A model generated the notes under the pieces. That model was not told the DNA's origin, made no database searches, and worked only from the letters and a program-made list of their open reading frames with translations. A stretch of DNA of 64,000 nt from Bradysia coprophila (Eukaryota > Arthropoda > Insecta > Diptera > Sciaridae): the NCBI RefSeq assembly GCF_014529535.1, contig NW_023503757.1, forward strand, positions 30,666 to 94,665, given 5' to 3'. A program made the translations under genes and the position numbers. Within the stretch, counting starts at the first letter, position 1. Each line of letters opens with the position of its first letter. Below are positions 44,497 to 55,245 of the stretch, piece by piece.

Positions 44497-45668
44497 TCGA
44501 GGGGTAACCGACTCGGGTAATTGACTACACACCCTCAAAGGAATTGACGGAGTATCCGGTAAATAATTGTAATTGATGGAATTGACCGGAATTGACTGGA
44601 AATATATGGAATTGTAAGGAATTCAAAGTAAGTGAGAGTAAATGCTGATAAGTATGATTATCGGAAAGAAGTACCAGCGAATGCAAAACCACATTATTTC
44701 CTTTTTGTTTTAATTTTAAAAGCTCCCGCGCAATAAATAACAGTGTACAGTGTTGATCAGTTCCACTTTAGAACAAGTACAACGTTCTTTTATGTTCAAA
44801 AAAATGCACACTGAACGATTCTTCTTGGATACGCATCTGTTGTTGACAACAGATACGTAAATGACTATTCCCGCACAATATATAGTTCGGGAAAAACTGA
44901 CATTTCTTAAAGAAAAATATGTCGTATTTCAGTTGTCGGATGCACAAAAGTTTTTCGTCATTTCCTGGCTTGGTACGAAAAATACTATTTACAATCGCTA
45001 AAACGAACTGGTGTGCATACGTAATTTTGCATCAGCTGGTCCAATTTGGAATTGTGTGTCCAGCTGGTGCAAAATAACGTATGCACACCAGTTCGTTTTA
45101 GCGATTGTATCTAAAATAAACAATGATATGCGATGTGAAATCATTTTACAAAACTGTCAATTGGACAGTTTGATCTAAATTTAAATTGAAAAATCTCTTC
45201 TAAAAAGTATGAGTAAAAAGTAAACATTCTGACAAAATGAGTCACAAATGTAGGACCAAATTTTAGTTTGATATAGTTTGACGATTCATTTTCCAAAATG
45301 CTTAAGGGTTTAACTTTGACTTTAAATTTATATCTATGTGAAAATATCGAGCAATTATTTCGAAAATTCGTGGAATTGAAGGAATTGATTGGAATTATAG
45401 GAATTGAAGGGCGAATCCGGCAAGTAGTGGTGTTAATCCGGTAATTAAAGATATAAAAGGAATTAAGAGCAATTAAAAGAAATTGACAGGAATTAATGGG
45501 AATTGAAAAGGAATTGAAAGGAAATTGAAAGGAATTGAACGGAATTGAAAGTAAATGGAGCGAATCCGGCAATTAGACAAGTTGGTTCGGTAATTGAGAT
45601 AATTAAACGGAATTGAAAGGAATTAGAAATTGATTTGCCACCATTTTGGCCAGTCGGTTACCCCTCGA
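44497..45668. mobile_element. Repeat E2, 1.17 kb, perfect 16-bp TIRs
   Basis: The ends TCGAGGGGTAACCGAC and GTCGGTTACCCCTCGA are exact inverses, flanked by TATGCC (44491-44496; 45669-45674), within E1 sequence. The interior has an inverted pair at about 44991-45107 around CAGCTGG and long GGAATTGA simple repeats that produce a spurious 143-codon frame (45572-45141). No transposase. A 6-bp duplication does not point to one superfamily. Confidence 0.8.
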
Positions 45669-45674
45669 TATGCC

Positions 45675-45956
45675 TGTTATAGCTCAATATAGCTGAATAT
45701 AGTTATATATAGATGTCCATAATATGGAATGCCTGAAACACCCCACACACATAACCAATTATTTCCATGTTAACAGAAACTCTCTAAGTACAATTTTTCC
45801 CACTTTATATCACTTTTATTAAAATCCAATATGGCCACCGGCAGCCATTTTGTTAGGAGACCGGAAATAGTACCGACGCTTTACATTCGTTAATACCTTT
45901 CAAACAAAAAAAATTCATGAAATTCGGTCAAAATTTACTCGAGATATTGACAAATG
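45675..45956. repeat. E1 fragment, right of E2
   Basis: E1 modules up to TACTCGAGATATTGACAAA, where the LINE/Penelope composite begins; E1 resumes at 50025. Confidence 0.65.
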
Positions 45957-46240
45957 TCACGCCGTTCTTCGGGCACTTGTTAGCTGTAGGCCGTAGAGCC
46001 ATAAAGGAGAAAAGTGTACATTCGGTGTGGCTAAATAGAGGTTGTCGTTTGCGTTTTGAAGAAAACGGAAAGGAATTTACCTATCGAAATGTGAACGAAC
46101 TCAACTCGCTGATCTCAAATAGACGGACAGGTGATGATTCGAAGGTGAAGGACAATTCTAACGCGAAAAAGAGGAACAGACAAGAAGATTTTGATGATGA
46201 CCATGTTTCTCCGAGTAGTGTGCAGAGAGCAAAGAAGTAG
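45957..46240 (+). pseudogene. LINE ORF1 C-terminal remnant
   Basis: The open frame reads VTPFFGHLLAVGRRAIKEK, SVHSVWLNRGCRLRF and FTYRNVNELNSL, then a basic tail. The pattern (small globular C-terminal domain, W...G...F, N-x-N-x-L) resembles the C-terminal domain of insect LINE ORF1 proteins related to baculovirus FP25 (pattern-based). The N-terminal part is missing, and its first codons are read from E1. Confidence 0.5.
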
Positions 46241-46636
46241 ACGAATTTTTGTGACACAAGTACGGACGCAGTGAAGAATTTATTGAGTTGTTTGATATAT
46301 TACTTTTGATTTTGAAAAGATAAATTTCCTTTAGTTTTAATACTTATTTTTTTCTTCTTTACTTTGAAGACTTTTTGAATTTCTTATTTATCGATTGAGA
46401 TTAGTTTCGATCTTTCTTTAATTTTTTTAATTTTTTATATAATTACATTTTCTTTTCTCTCTTCTTCTTATCATTAAGTCGAGTTTCCCATTAATATTGG
46501 TAGATTGAGAGGTAAAGAGAGGTTTTGGACGTTGATCATTGAATACATTACGTTGCTCTTCTTTTATTATTTGAAATTTGAGTTTTATTTTTCATTTTTT
46601 TTTTTTATTCGACAAGTTGGTCGTTAATTTATTTAA
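46241..46636. other. T-rich non-coding interval
   Basis: Very T-rich sequence between the ORF1 remnant and the Penelope-like fragment, perhaps a LINE inter-ORF region. No coding frame. Confidence 0.5.
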
Positions 46637-46909
46637 ATGCGCAAAAAAAGACTGCTCACAATAATGACGCAGCCTGTAAAAAAGCGATCTTTTCCAAAAA
46701 AAAATATACACCATTTCCATGACACTGGTCACGCACCTGACAGAGACAAGGCATCAATATTGGACATTGAACATACTTACACCAAACGGAAAGTGTTAGA
46801 ATCACTACATATCCTCACCCAACCTAACACCATGAACTTTAGACGTGACACAGAGAACATTACTGCCGCGTACAAAAGTTTATTGAAGCTTCCCATTCCA
46901 CTTGGTTAA
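46637..46909 (+). pseudogene. Penelope-like element, GIY-YIG endonuclease C-terminus
   Basis: The frame contains DTGHAPDRDKASILDIEHTY, KRKVLESLHILTQP and NFRRDTENITAAYKSLL. The order H-x(7-9)-ILDxE...(K)R...E-x-L-H-I...D-x-x-N matches the C-terminal half of the GIY-YIG endonuclease of Penelope-like retroelements, with the catalytic Glu in LES (family knowledge). RT and the GIY-YIG motifs are absent, so it is a 5'-truncated copy. A downstream 3' region with a hammerhead-like core supports the call. Confidence 0.65.
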
Positions 46910-47124
46910 TAGCATTCGTTTTTTACACTCGACTTTTTGAGTGTGTGTAAGCTTTTGACATGTCACAGTTTTTGCAATCAGTAAACAATCTAGTCAAAAG
47001 CCAGACTGAAATTTTCATATTTGTAAGTTTTGTTTTTCCGGTTTTCTTCCGTTTTTAATTTTATTTTCATTACTCTCAATCAAAAATTAGTGAAATAAGA
47101 CATTCTTTGTTTATTTATAGAAAG

Positions 47125-47153
47125 CTGATGATGTAACAATATAGTTACGAAAC
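47125..47153 (+). ncRNA. Hammerhead-ribozyme-like core
   Basis: CTGATGA, then T, a perfect 5-bp stem GTAAC/GTTAC with loop AATATA, then GAAAC. This is the conserved catalytic core arrangement of hammerhead ribozymes, known to occur in Penelope-like elements. A convincing stem III with the cleavage-site UH and a stem I were not found by eye, so activity is uncertain. Confidence 0.45.
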
Positions 47154-47208
47154 GTACAAACAAAAAACTTTTTCGTGTTTTATTGTTTACAAACATTGGA
47201 TCGAAAAA

Positions 47209-49836
47209 TTGAGAAAAACAACAATCAACATATTTCGTTCACGATCAAGAAAGCTACCAAAAGCATTGCTGCTGGTTAACACCACTTATTTTAACATAAA
47301 GTACATTGAGCTTCGTAGTACGTTCGATGTCTATAATGAACATTTCGTTAAGATCGTAGATAATGTCATGTCGTCTGGTGCTAATGACAGCTTTGTGTTG
47401 GCTGGCGATTATAACCTGGGAAACAGTGTGACATGGGAATGCGATGAGACTGTGGGTAAGTGCTCAGCAGTGGAAAGTGTTGGCAATATAGCCGGCGAGT
47501 TATTGGATACTCTTTCGTTGAGTAATTTGAACCAGTTTAATGGTGTCAAGAATGTAAATAATAGAACACTGGATTTGTTCATAACTAATGTTCAAGCTGA
47601 ACGTGTGAGTATCTGTGTTTCAAACGACTCTTTGGTCCCGATTGATGCTCATGATCCCCCGCTTTATGTTGAGTTAGATCTGTCACGTTTCAAATACCTG
47701 TCGGAAAGTAGACCACCGAAGACAAACTTCTTCAGAGCACATTATGCTCATCTGAACGAGGAACTATTGAAGGTGAACTGGTCAAATGAATTGACCAATC
47801 TGGACGTTGATCAAGCTGTTGAGAAATTTTATGAAATTCTGAGACCGTTCGTTGATGAGATTCCAAAGGCATTCTTCTCCACCAGAGAATACCCGATATA
47901 TTTTTCACATGAACTGATCGCACTGATAAGAAGGAAAGAGTCTTTGAGGCTGATGGTGAAGAAAGAGAAGTCGCCGGCTGTGAAGATGCGATTAAAGGCG
48001 AGTTTCTCTGAGATGAAAAAACCGGTCAAGGCGGGAATGAAGGAATGTTTTGATGCTTATGTGAAGGACTGTGAGATGAAGATGGAATCTAAAACTAAGT
48101 GCTTTTTTGCTTTCACTAAGTCGCTGAGAAAGACGAACTCATTGCCAAATGCTATGAAATGTGGTGATGAGGTAGCCTCGGACAGGTTGTCGGTGTGTAA
48201 TCTTTTTGCCAAGTATTTTAATTCCGTATATAATCCTACTGTGGAGGCTCCGTCTGATGTAGTCTATGATCTGTTTGTTTCTCAAAACCTGTCTTCTTCT
48301 GGTGATTCGATGATGGCTGCGGACCTTACTCCGCCTCAAGTAGAGGCAGCGCTGAAAGGTTTCGACAAGAATAAGGTCGCGAGTCCGGACGATATTCCGA
48401 TGATGTTTTTCATGCAGTTGTCGATGTCTCTGAGTTTACCATTGTGTATCCTATTCAATAAGTCGTTGTCAGAGATGAAGTTTCCGACTAAGTGGAAGGT
48501 TAGTTTTGTCTCGCCGATATATAAAGATGGTGAAAGGAGTGAAGTTAGAAACTACAGACCAGTCAGCATTATTTGTGCGATGTCGAAGATATTCGAGAGG
48601 CTCGTGTTCAATAAGATTTTTGATAGTGTGAAATTGAACATTCACATCACCCAACACGGCTTTGTTGAAAAGAGATCGTCGCAAACAAATCTCATGGAAT
48701 ATGTTTCGTTGGTAGCCGATGCCATAGTGGGTGGCGGTCAGGTAGACACTATTTATACGGACTTTGCTAAGGCCTTTGACAAAGTAGACCATAACATTCT
48801 TTTGAACAAGCTCAGTTCGTTTGGAGTGTCTACGAATATGGTAAGATGGTTTTCGAGTTATCTGTGCAACAGGACCCAATTTGTTGTCATAGGTGGCTCA
48901 AAGTCTGATAGCATTGTACCTTCTTCTGGTGTCCCGCAAGGATCTACTCTTGGTCCATTGTTATTCGTTGTTTTTATTAATGACCTGCTATCGTCGCTTT
49001 CGTCATGTTCCGGTTTTGCGGACGATTTGAAACTATTTAGAGAGATTAAGTCAACTTATGACTGTGACTTATTGCAGGAAGACTTAAGGAAGATCGTTGA
49101 ATGGTGCGAGGCGAATAAGATGGTACTGAACGTTAAAAAATGTGCGATCATGTCGACTACGCATAGGAGGAATAAGGTGATATTCCACTATGCAATTGGA
49201 GACGAAACGTTGGAAAGGGTGTCGAAGAAAAAAGACCTTGGAGTAATTATGGATGACAAATTATCATTCAAGGATCATGTTGATTTCATCACTCGTAAGT
49301 CTTATCAGATGATTGGTTTCATATTTCGATGTGGTCGATATTTCTCGAGTCAAAGTAGTATGAGGCTGTTATATACGTCCCTGGTTAGGAGTCGTTTGGA
49401 ATACTGTTCTACGGTCTGGAATCCATTTTACGAGATCGCCAGTGATCAATTGGAAAGAGTTCAACGGAAATTCACCCGGATGTTCTTTTTTAAATTTGGA
49501 ATTGAAAGCCCTAGACCGCCACATCATGAACGCTTAAAGCATATGAATCTACATTCGTTAGAAACTCGTCGTCTGGAATTGGATGAAATGATGTTGTTCA
49601 AACTGGTACATAATCATGTTGATTCGTCACTTAGCAATCAAATAAATTATCATCAACTTCTTGACGCCAGGCATAACCCGACTTTTTACCTTCCGCACAT
49701 GGTCACGAATATTCAATTGAACTCCCCGATAAATCGTATTCAGCGTAATCACATGCAATTTTTTAAAGATATAGATGTGCTTGGTTCGGGAATCTCGGCA
49801 TTTAAGAAGGCAATAAAAGAATCGATTAATTGGTAA
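47209..49836 (+). CDS. APE-type LINE ORF2, 5'-incomplete (875 codons)
   Basis: One uninterrupted frame. It starts within the APE endonuclease: FVLAGDYNLGNSVTWE carries the GDYN motif, and LDLFITN then H-D-P-P follow. Next comes the reverse transcriptase: VSPIYKDGERSEVRNYRPVS, DFAKAFDKVDH, SGVPQGSTLGPLLF and the catalytic FADD in SGFADDLKLF, then KDLGVIMDDKLSFKDH. The C-terminal thumb has RSRLEYCSTVWNP. The pattern fits the Jockey/CR1 group. The first half of the endonuclease is missing and no proper start codon is present: the annotated start is a TTG preceded by open sequence. The 3' end is complete, with a tail of AATAAA-type repeats ending near 50024. Confidence 0.85.
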   Translation: MRKTTINIFRSRSRKLPKALLLVNTTYFNIKYIELRSTFDVYNEHFVKIVDNVMSSGANDSFVLAGDYNLGNSVTWECDETVGKCSAVESVGNIAGELLDTLSLSNLNQFNGVKNVNNRTLDLFITNVQAERVSICVSNDSLVPIDAHDPPLYVELDLSRFKYLSESRPPKTNFFRAHYAHLNEELLKVNWSNELTNLDVDQAVEKFYEILRPFVDEIPKAFFSTREYPIYFSHELIALIRRKESLRLMVKKEKSPAVKMRLKASFSEMKKPVKAGMKECFDAYVKDCEMKMESKTKCFFAFTKSLRKTNSLPNAMKCGDEVASDRLSVCNLFAKYFNSVYNPTVEAPSDVVYDLFVSQNLSSSGDSMMAADLTPPQVEAALKGFDKNKVASPDDIPMMFFMQLSMSLSLPLCILFNKSLSEMKFPTKWKVSFVSPIYKDGERSEVRNYRPVSIICAMSKIFERLVFNKIFDSVKLNIHITQHGFVEKRSSQTNLMEYVSLVADAIVGGGQVDTIYTDFAKAFDKVDHNILLNKLSSFGVSTNMVRWFSSYLCNRTQFVVIGGSKSDSIVPSSGVPQGSTLGPLLFVVFINDLLSSLSSCSGFADDLKLFREIKSTYDCDLLQEDLRKIVEWCEANKMVLNVKKCAIMSTTHRRNKVIFHYAIGDETLERVSKKKDLGVIMDDKLSFKDHVDFITRKSYQMIGFIFRCGRYFSSQSSMRLLYTSLVRSRLEYCSTVWNPFYEIASDQLERVQRKFTRMFFFKFGIESPRPPHHERLKHMNLHSLETRRLELDEMMLFKLVHNHVDSSLSNQINYHQLLDARHNPTFYLPHMVTNIQLNSPINRIQRNHMQFFKDIDVLGSGISAFKKAIKESINW

Positions 49837-50024
49837 TGACTGTACTGCTTGATTCGTTTTGATGATGTTCTGATGAATTTTTAGTTCTTATCTGAATTCT
49901 GATTTGTTTTACGATTGTAATTCTAAGATGCTGTATTGAATCTAGTTATTATATTGATAAGTGACTGACTTGTTATTGGGCTCAGGCCTGTTATTTTGGT
50001 CAATAAATGGAAAAAAATAAAATA
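49837..50024 (+). other. LINE 3' UTR and A-rich tail
   Basis: Follows the ORF2 stop; ends AATAAATGGAAAAAAATAAA-like and joins E1 sequence (CCACGTTCACTGTACGG). Confidence 0.6.
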
Positions 50025-51330
50025 AAAATACTCCACGTTCACTGTACGGCCGAGTAGCCAGATAAGAGCTCACTCCAAGAGACCTAGCTCACGCTCCGGA
50101 GAACATAATTTCAAAAACTTTTTTTTTCCCTGATTGGTACGGTCAATACCTATCTAATAAAGCTAAAACAGACGAAATATGTAACGCATCCGATTTTAAA
50201 AATTCTTTTTTTTCCCGTTTGGTAATGTTAAAAGACAGGCTAAGTTCGAAGATGGGCGATTTTGAGTCGACCCCTCCCGAGCTGGGGCCCCATAAGTGAT
50301 TTAACGTTTTCCGAAGATATCTCTGGCCATTTAAAGGCTACACTTGTAAGTGATACGTCAAATGAAAGGTATTTACAATACCGATCGACGAAAAAAAAGT
50401 TTATGGAAGTTGGATGACCGACTCGTGAGTTAGGCTTAGGACCCTTGGTGTGAACTAGGTGCAGGGCGGCAAGCCGTTTTTGCTTGTAGGTTGGCCACAT
50501 TTGAATGTATTTAGATAGATTTTGCTTTATTAGATAGGTATTGACCGTACCAATCTGGGAAAAAATAGTTTATGAAATTCGGTTTACCGGAGCGTGAGCT
50601 AGGTCTCTTGGAGTGAGCTTAAATGTGGCTACTCGACCGTACAGAGAAGGTGGTGGGTTTTTGTTAATATCTCGAGTAAAATTTGACCGAATTTCATGAA
50701 TTTTTTTTTGTTTGAAAGGTACTAACGACTGTAAAGCAGCCGTACTATTCCACCTCCTAACAAAATTGCCGTCGGCCGCCATTTTGGACTTTTTTATAAA
50801 CAATATAAATCGATGAAAATGATAATTACAAAGTCACTGATCAGTGGGAAGTGTAGTTTGTGTTACATTTGAAAGGAACATCGTAGGGGGCTTCGTAATT
50901 GCGCTATGCGCAATTTTTAAGACGTACACATTTCATAAGAATTTTACTTTACCGACGTTTACGGCCGCAGTAGGCTTACGGTAAGAGTAGGGCGACGGAC
51001 GAACTAGGGTCACGTGCGCAATGGATGTACGGGTTTGTACGGGGCTCAGTCGCAGCAAACGCTCCGACTGTTCTGAAGACTCGTTTTTTTGTCGATCGGT
51101 ATTGTAAATACCTTTCATTTGATGTATCATGTACGAGTGTAGCGTTTGAATGTCCGGAGATATCTTCGAAAAATCCTAAAACACTTATTGGGCCCCAGCT
51201 CAGGAGGGGTCGATCCGAAATCACCCATCTTCGATCTTAGCCTGTTTTTTGACATTACCAAACGGGAAAATAAGAATTTTCAAAATCAGATGCGTTTTAC
51301 TCAAGTTAGAGAACGGACAGACGGACGGAG
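50025..51330. repeat. E1 fragments and terminal module, rearranged
   Basis: 50025-50180 continues E1 after the LINE. From 50181 E1 modules read in the opposite orientation. 50866-51084 is the terminal module of the 145-bp-repeat element (GTACGGGGCT at 51033). 51085-51330 is E1 again. No gene. Confidence 0.65.
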
Positions 51331-51337
51331 AGCCAAA

Positions 51338-51431
51338 GTTTGAAAACTGTTATTTTAACAAGGGTAGAGTTTGCATATCCGAGCCGAAGGCGACTAGGCA
51401 ACTATCAAAGTCAAAATAACAGTTTTCAAAC
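51338..51431. repeat. Hairpin repeat with GCCGAAGGC centre
   Basis: Arms GTTTGAAAACTGTTATTTT and its inverse, about 19 bp, around CCGAGCCGAAGGCGACTAGG. Confidence 0.75.
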
Positions 51432-52202
51432 CGATTCGCTAAAAACGCACGTGTTAGTTCACGAGTTCAGAAATTGATTCCGAATGTAATGAACTACCAA
51501 GCAGCACGCAATGTATATAGTTTTAATGCATGCCTCTCCGGAAAATAACATTACACGTATGTATCTAGCTCACTGGCTCACACACACATACACACTTCTT
51601 TAAAAATATTGATCCGAAAAACATCAATTGTCTCTACGTGCTATAACAATAATTCAATTAACGTGCTATAACAATAATTTCATTTTGGATTGTTTTGCGA
51701 AGATGATCCATGCAAATTTTGTGTTTTGTGTTGCTTTTGTTAATTCTGTTGATATTAAAATAAATTTTGCAGTGAAGTGAAGATAATGTAAGCAATGAAA
51801 TGTGTAGTGTTCTAAAAAACAAGTGAAAAACTCGCAATTTGAATTGTTTGACCATTAGTGTTCGTTGACGAAGTTGAAACAATTTCTAAAACGAATATTC
51901 AATACTACGTTTCTAAAAATTGATTTTTTTGTAAAATAAAGTGCTTGTTTGTTGTGCATTAAATTCAAGTCACAATTGCTGCAAAATTTATTAGCAACAA
52001 CAACCGCTTTTATTTCAGTGTTTGAGAATTACAATGATGTATGTAATGAACTATTACCTCTCTAGGGAGATAATAAACTTTTAAAAAAACCTTCCCGATC
52101 GGACACAAAATGTGTCCATAGGAAACAAACGATTTTCGAGGGGGGCATGTAATGTTAATTTTCCGGAGGGGACATGCATTAAATGATTTTTTTTAATATT
52201 GA
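51432..52202. other. Non-coding; holds the empty site of the large hAT-type unit
   Basis: 51475-51560 repeats 27210-27330 inverted. 51590-51660 (minus strand) matches the joined flanks of 11912-25164, with one CGTAGAGA at 51631-51638. ACGTGCTATAACAATAATT occurs twice (51636, 51661). No gene seen. Confidence 0.7.
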
Positions 52203-52428
52203 CCCCTTCATTACATGTGTGGAATACGATCGTAGAATACATAATTCATCAAAAATAAAAAGCTGATCCTCCGTTCCAGGGCTCTTTGTGCCAAATTAAT
52301 GTTGGGTTGGAAATTCCAACTTGGAATGATAATATGTTGAAATGTCGATTAAAACAGTGTGGAATTTGCAAAAAAAAAACAGCACTTAGCAATTCATGGC
52401 ATTTTATTCTTCTCAGCAGAAGCTCACA

Positions 52429-53142
52429 CTAAAATTTAGTTTTGTCGCATCCACATTTCTCCTCGCATATGAAATAGTATGGATGGTCGCAGGGAGCATC
52501 GTTCCATTGGTAGTTGTCGACTTTCGACATGAGATTGATGCATCGTTCATTGGTATTCCGTAAATTGTTCGGCTCACCAGCTTTCCAACTGAAATACTTG
52601 ATTGGACTGCCATTACTCGACCAGTACCAATTTCGTTGACATGCTAGATCGTTGCCCGAAGTCCAAAATCCATTGTTACCGAAAGCTGCGAAACAATTTT
52701 TTCATTTAAATGGTTTGAGCCTGCTCAACCGGTTTACTCACTGGATCGATCTATTAAATTTGAGACGAGTGTCTGCTCCTCAGCAGAGTTGATCATCGCC
52801 AGTTGCATTTGATTAAATCGACAAATGTTATCGGCTCTGAACCAACTAGCCTGTAACGATTTTTCAGAATAAATTCACTTTTTTCGGAGCGTAGCGGCGA
52901 CAACATACCGTTTGCGTGGTCCACAAGACGAAGTTTTTACCATTTATGCAGCTGCTCCTGAGCATCAACTTCATTTGACCTATTGATGAGCAATTTTGTA
53001 ATCAAAGGAAGCTTTCGTGAAAATAGCGCAACTCACCAATCGTATCGGTTATGTTGAATGAATTACATGGATCTGGATCGCTCGATTGGGTCGAAGCTAA
53101 TTTAATTAGACACACGGTCACTACTAACGCTTTCAAAAACAT
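52429..53142 (-). CDS. Secreted C-type lectin, copy 3 (four exons, 180 aa)
   Basis: Minus-strand exons 53142-53037, 52979-52909, 52850-52742 and 52685-52429 with GT-AG introns; TATA at 53211-53217 and AATAAA at 52403-52408. The predicted protein appears identical to copy 1: signal peptide, one C-type lectin domain, EPN and WND calcium/sugar motifs, and lectin-domain cysteines C69, C144, C161 and C169. The only coding difference noticed is a synonymous Leu codon (CTA for CTG). Near identity over 45 kb, in inverted orientation and with introns retained, indicates very recent DNA-level duplication or gene conversion with copy 1 (inference). Confidence 0.9.
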
Positions 53143-53402
53143 TTTGCTTTTATTATTCGCTAGGCTCAACACTTTCAATTGAATTGAATTGACGGTCGAA
53201 TTGCTGCCGTTTTTATACTCAACTTAAGCACACAAATAATAACAGCTGCTGCATTAGTCAATAAATGAAACACGCGCTATACGCATCCCAAAAGCCATAC
53301 ACTCAACTCAAATTCTTAAAATATTTTGGCGACATTAGTGTACGGCATTAGAATTGGGAGGAAGTGATGGTGAGATTAAAAAGAACCAAACTAAATGGCT
53401 AA

Positions 53403-53574
53403 TGCTCAAAACAAACGAGACATTGAAAACGTGTTTTGGTCCTAGTTTTCATTGACAGATGCAGCAGTCGCGATTTTGAATAGAAAAAGTTCTAACTTCA
53501 TTTGACAGTTTCGAAAATTTCGTCATGAAAAATAGGACCAAAACACGTTTTCAATACTTCGTTTGTTTTGAGCA
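53403..53574. mobile_element. 172-bp MITE with TTA/TAA target duplication
   Basis: Ends TGCTCAAAACAAACG and inverse, with inverted similarity running about 45 bp inward, flanked by TAA on both sides. It is absent from the equivalent place in lectin cassettes 1 (about 7055) and 2 (about 38125). Confidence 0.75.
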
Positions 53575-54701
53575 TAAACTATGCACTGCTGCCTTTAGGC
53601 GAAAAAAAAGTTTGTTCTTGATTTTTTAATTCTGTCCTCAGAAAGCTATTTTGCTAACTAGAGCTTAAATGGGAAAATTACAAGCGAACTGGAGTAGATA
53701 AAGATTGCTTTTTCAACGGAGAAAAATTCAGTTTTATTTAGGCAGGTATTTGATTGTACTTTCTTTTGGAGAGATATTTGTATTTGTACTCTTCGGAACT
53801 CCCTATTATACGGGCGATAATACAACGATTAATTTCTACGGAAATATGCTTGGTTTGGTATGATTCTTGTTTAAACATGGAGTTTAACAACTGGACCTTC
53901 ACACTGAATTTACGTGATCAGGCGCAAACAACCTCCAAAGCTAAGTGTGCTAATGCACACTATTTATTTTTATTGAAATTAAGTGCTATAGCTTCATATT
54001 GCGGCCAGAAAATGCGTCAAGACAATTTCTCGCTATATTTTTTGTTGAGACGTATTTCGATCCAAAGGCTAGAAAAACATCCCACACATCGGTAGAATTG
54101 TGATACATCAGTCAACCTTGAAAATGTGTCTCTTCATCGACGATTGAAAGGTGTAGTTCGAATCAGAATGTAAATGAAAACCCAAAAAAACTAATTGCAA
54201 TGAATGAAAATGGAAACTGAAAGTAATTTTATGGTAACTTCAGTGTAACCCACTCGATGTACCCACAAGGTTCGTACGGGTCTTCCGATCAATTAGGTTT
54301 TCAGCTAAAATTTTCCAAGCGAAAATTCTTGAAATTTTTATTTAAAAAAACGGCTAGTTTCTAATGCCTTCAGCAGAGCAACAACTGCACATACAATGGC
54401 ACAAAAAATTGTTAGCCTTGAAAATTTCGACAAGCTATGGTAAATAAATTACTTTTTTCACTTCAATTATCGAAAAACAAACTCTCTTTATTCGTTTGAA
54501 TCGTTTTCAACAAAGAAATGCTCGCTTTTGTCACATCTGTGTGTACTCTGAATTTTGGGTGACTCAATTGGCATTCTTTCAATTATTTTTCTATAATAGC
54601 AGCGCTTAAACATTTTTCTCCTTTTTTTGTTTAAATATTTATTCATTCCATTGTTACAATTGTGCGGAATACTGAAAAACATGGGACAAATTCGATTACA
54701 C

Positions 54702-54910
54702 AATATAAAACTTTAAAGCTTGAAAAAAATAAAATAAATAGTACATTGAATGACAAGGGGCAAAAGTAAAAAAATTCAACCGTGTGCGAGAGTTGATGCC
54801 CGCGCCGAAGGCAAGGGCCTCAATCGCACAGGTTGAACTTTTTTACTTTTGCCCCTTGTCATTCAATGTACTATTTATTTTATTTTTTTCAAGCTTTAAA
54901 GTTTTATATT
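54702..54910. repeat. Palindromic junction inside R1 of cassette 3
   Basis: AATATAAAACTTTAAAGCTT at the left pairs with its inverse at the right, and inner arms AGTACATTGAATGACAAGGG pair likewise, around a GC-rich centre (CGCGCCGAAGGC). The outermost arms are R1 sequence in both orientations. Confidence 0.75.
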
Positions 54911-55245
54911 AGTATAACAAAAATTTAACTATTTAGCCATCACAACAATGACACACACAAAAATTAACAAATAACTAACAAATCATTAGCAACAAAAAGT
55001 ATCAACTTCGTATGTTAATTTCAATAAGAGCACTGGCGCACGCTTTATTTCAATTTTGATCGCAGTACACTTATTGACAAGAGTCGACTATTACATTATG
55101 TAGTCGACTTTCGCATTGTGTATATATTGACTTTCGCTTTATGTATTCTTTCTTTCTCCCCGCTCAAACACATAACTTGCATTTTTTTACTTTCGCCCCG
55201 GATTTCGAGGGCGAAAGTATCAACTTTCGATGTTGGTATCAAAAA
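54911..55245. other. Insert within R1 of cassette 3, no gene
   Basis: Unrelated AT-rich DNA with repeated TCGACT-YTCGC motifs; R1 homology resumes at about 55246. Confidence 0.5.

Noticed and set aside
45141-45572. 143-codon minus-strand frame in E2
   Set aside because: Produced by GGAATTGA simple repeats (FNSFQFP-type translation); not a protein.
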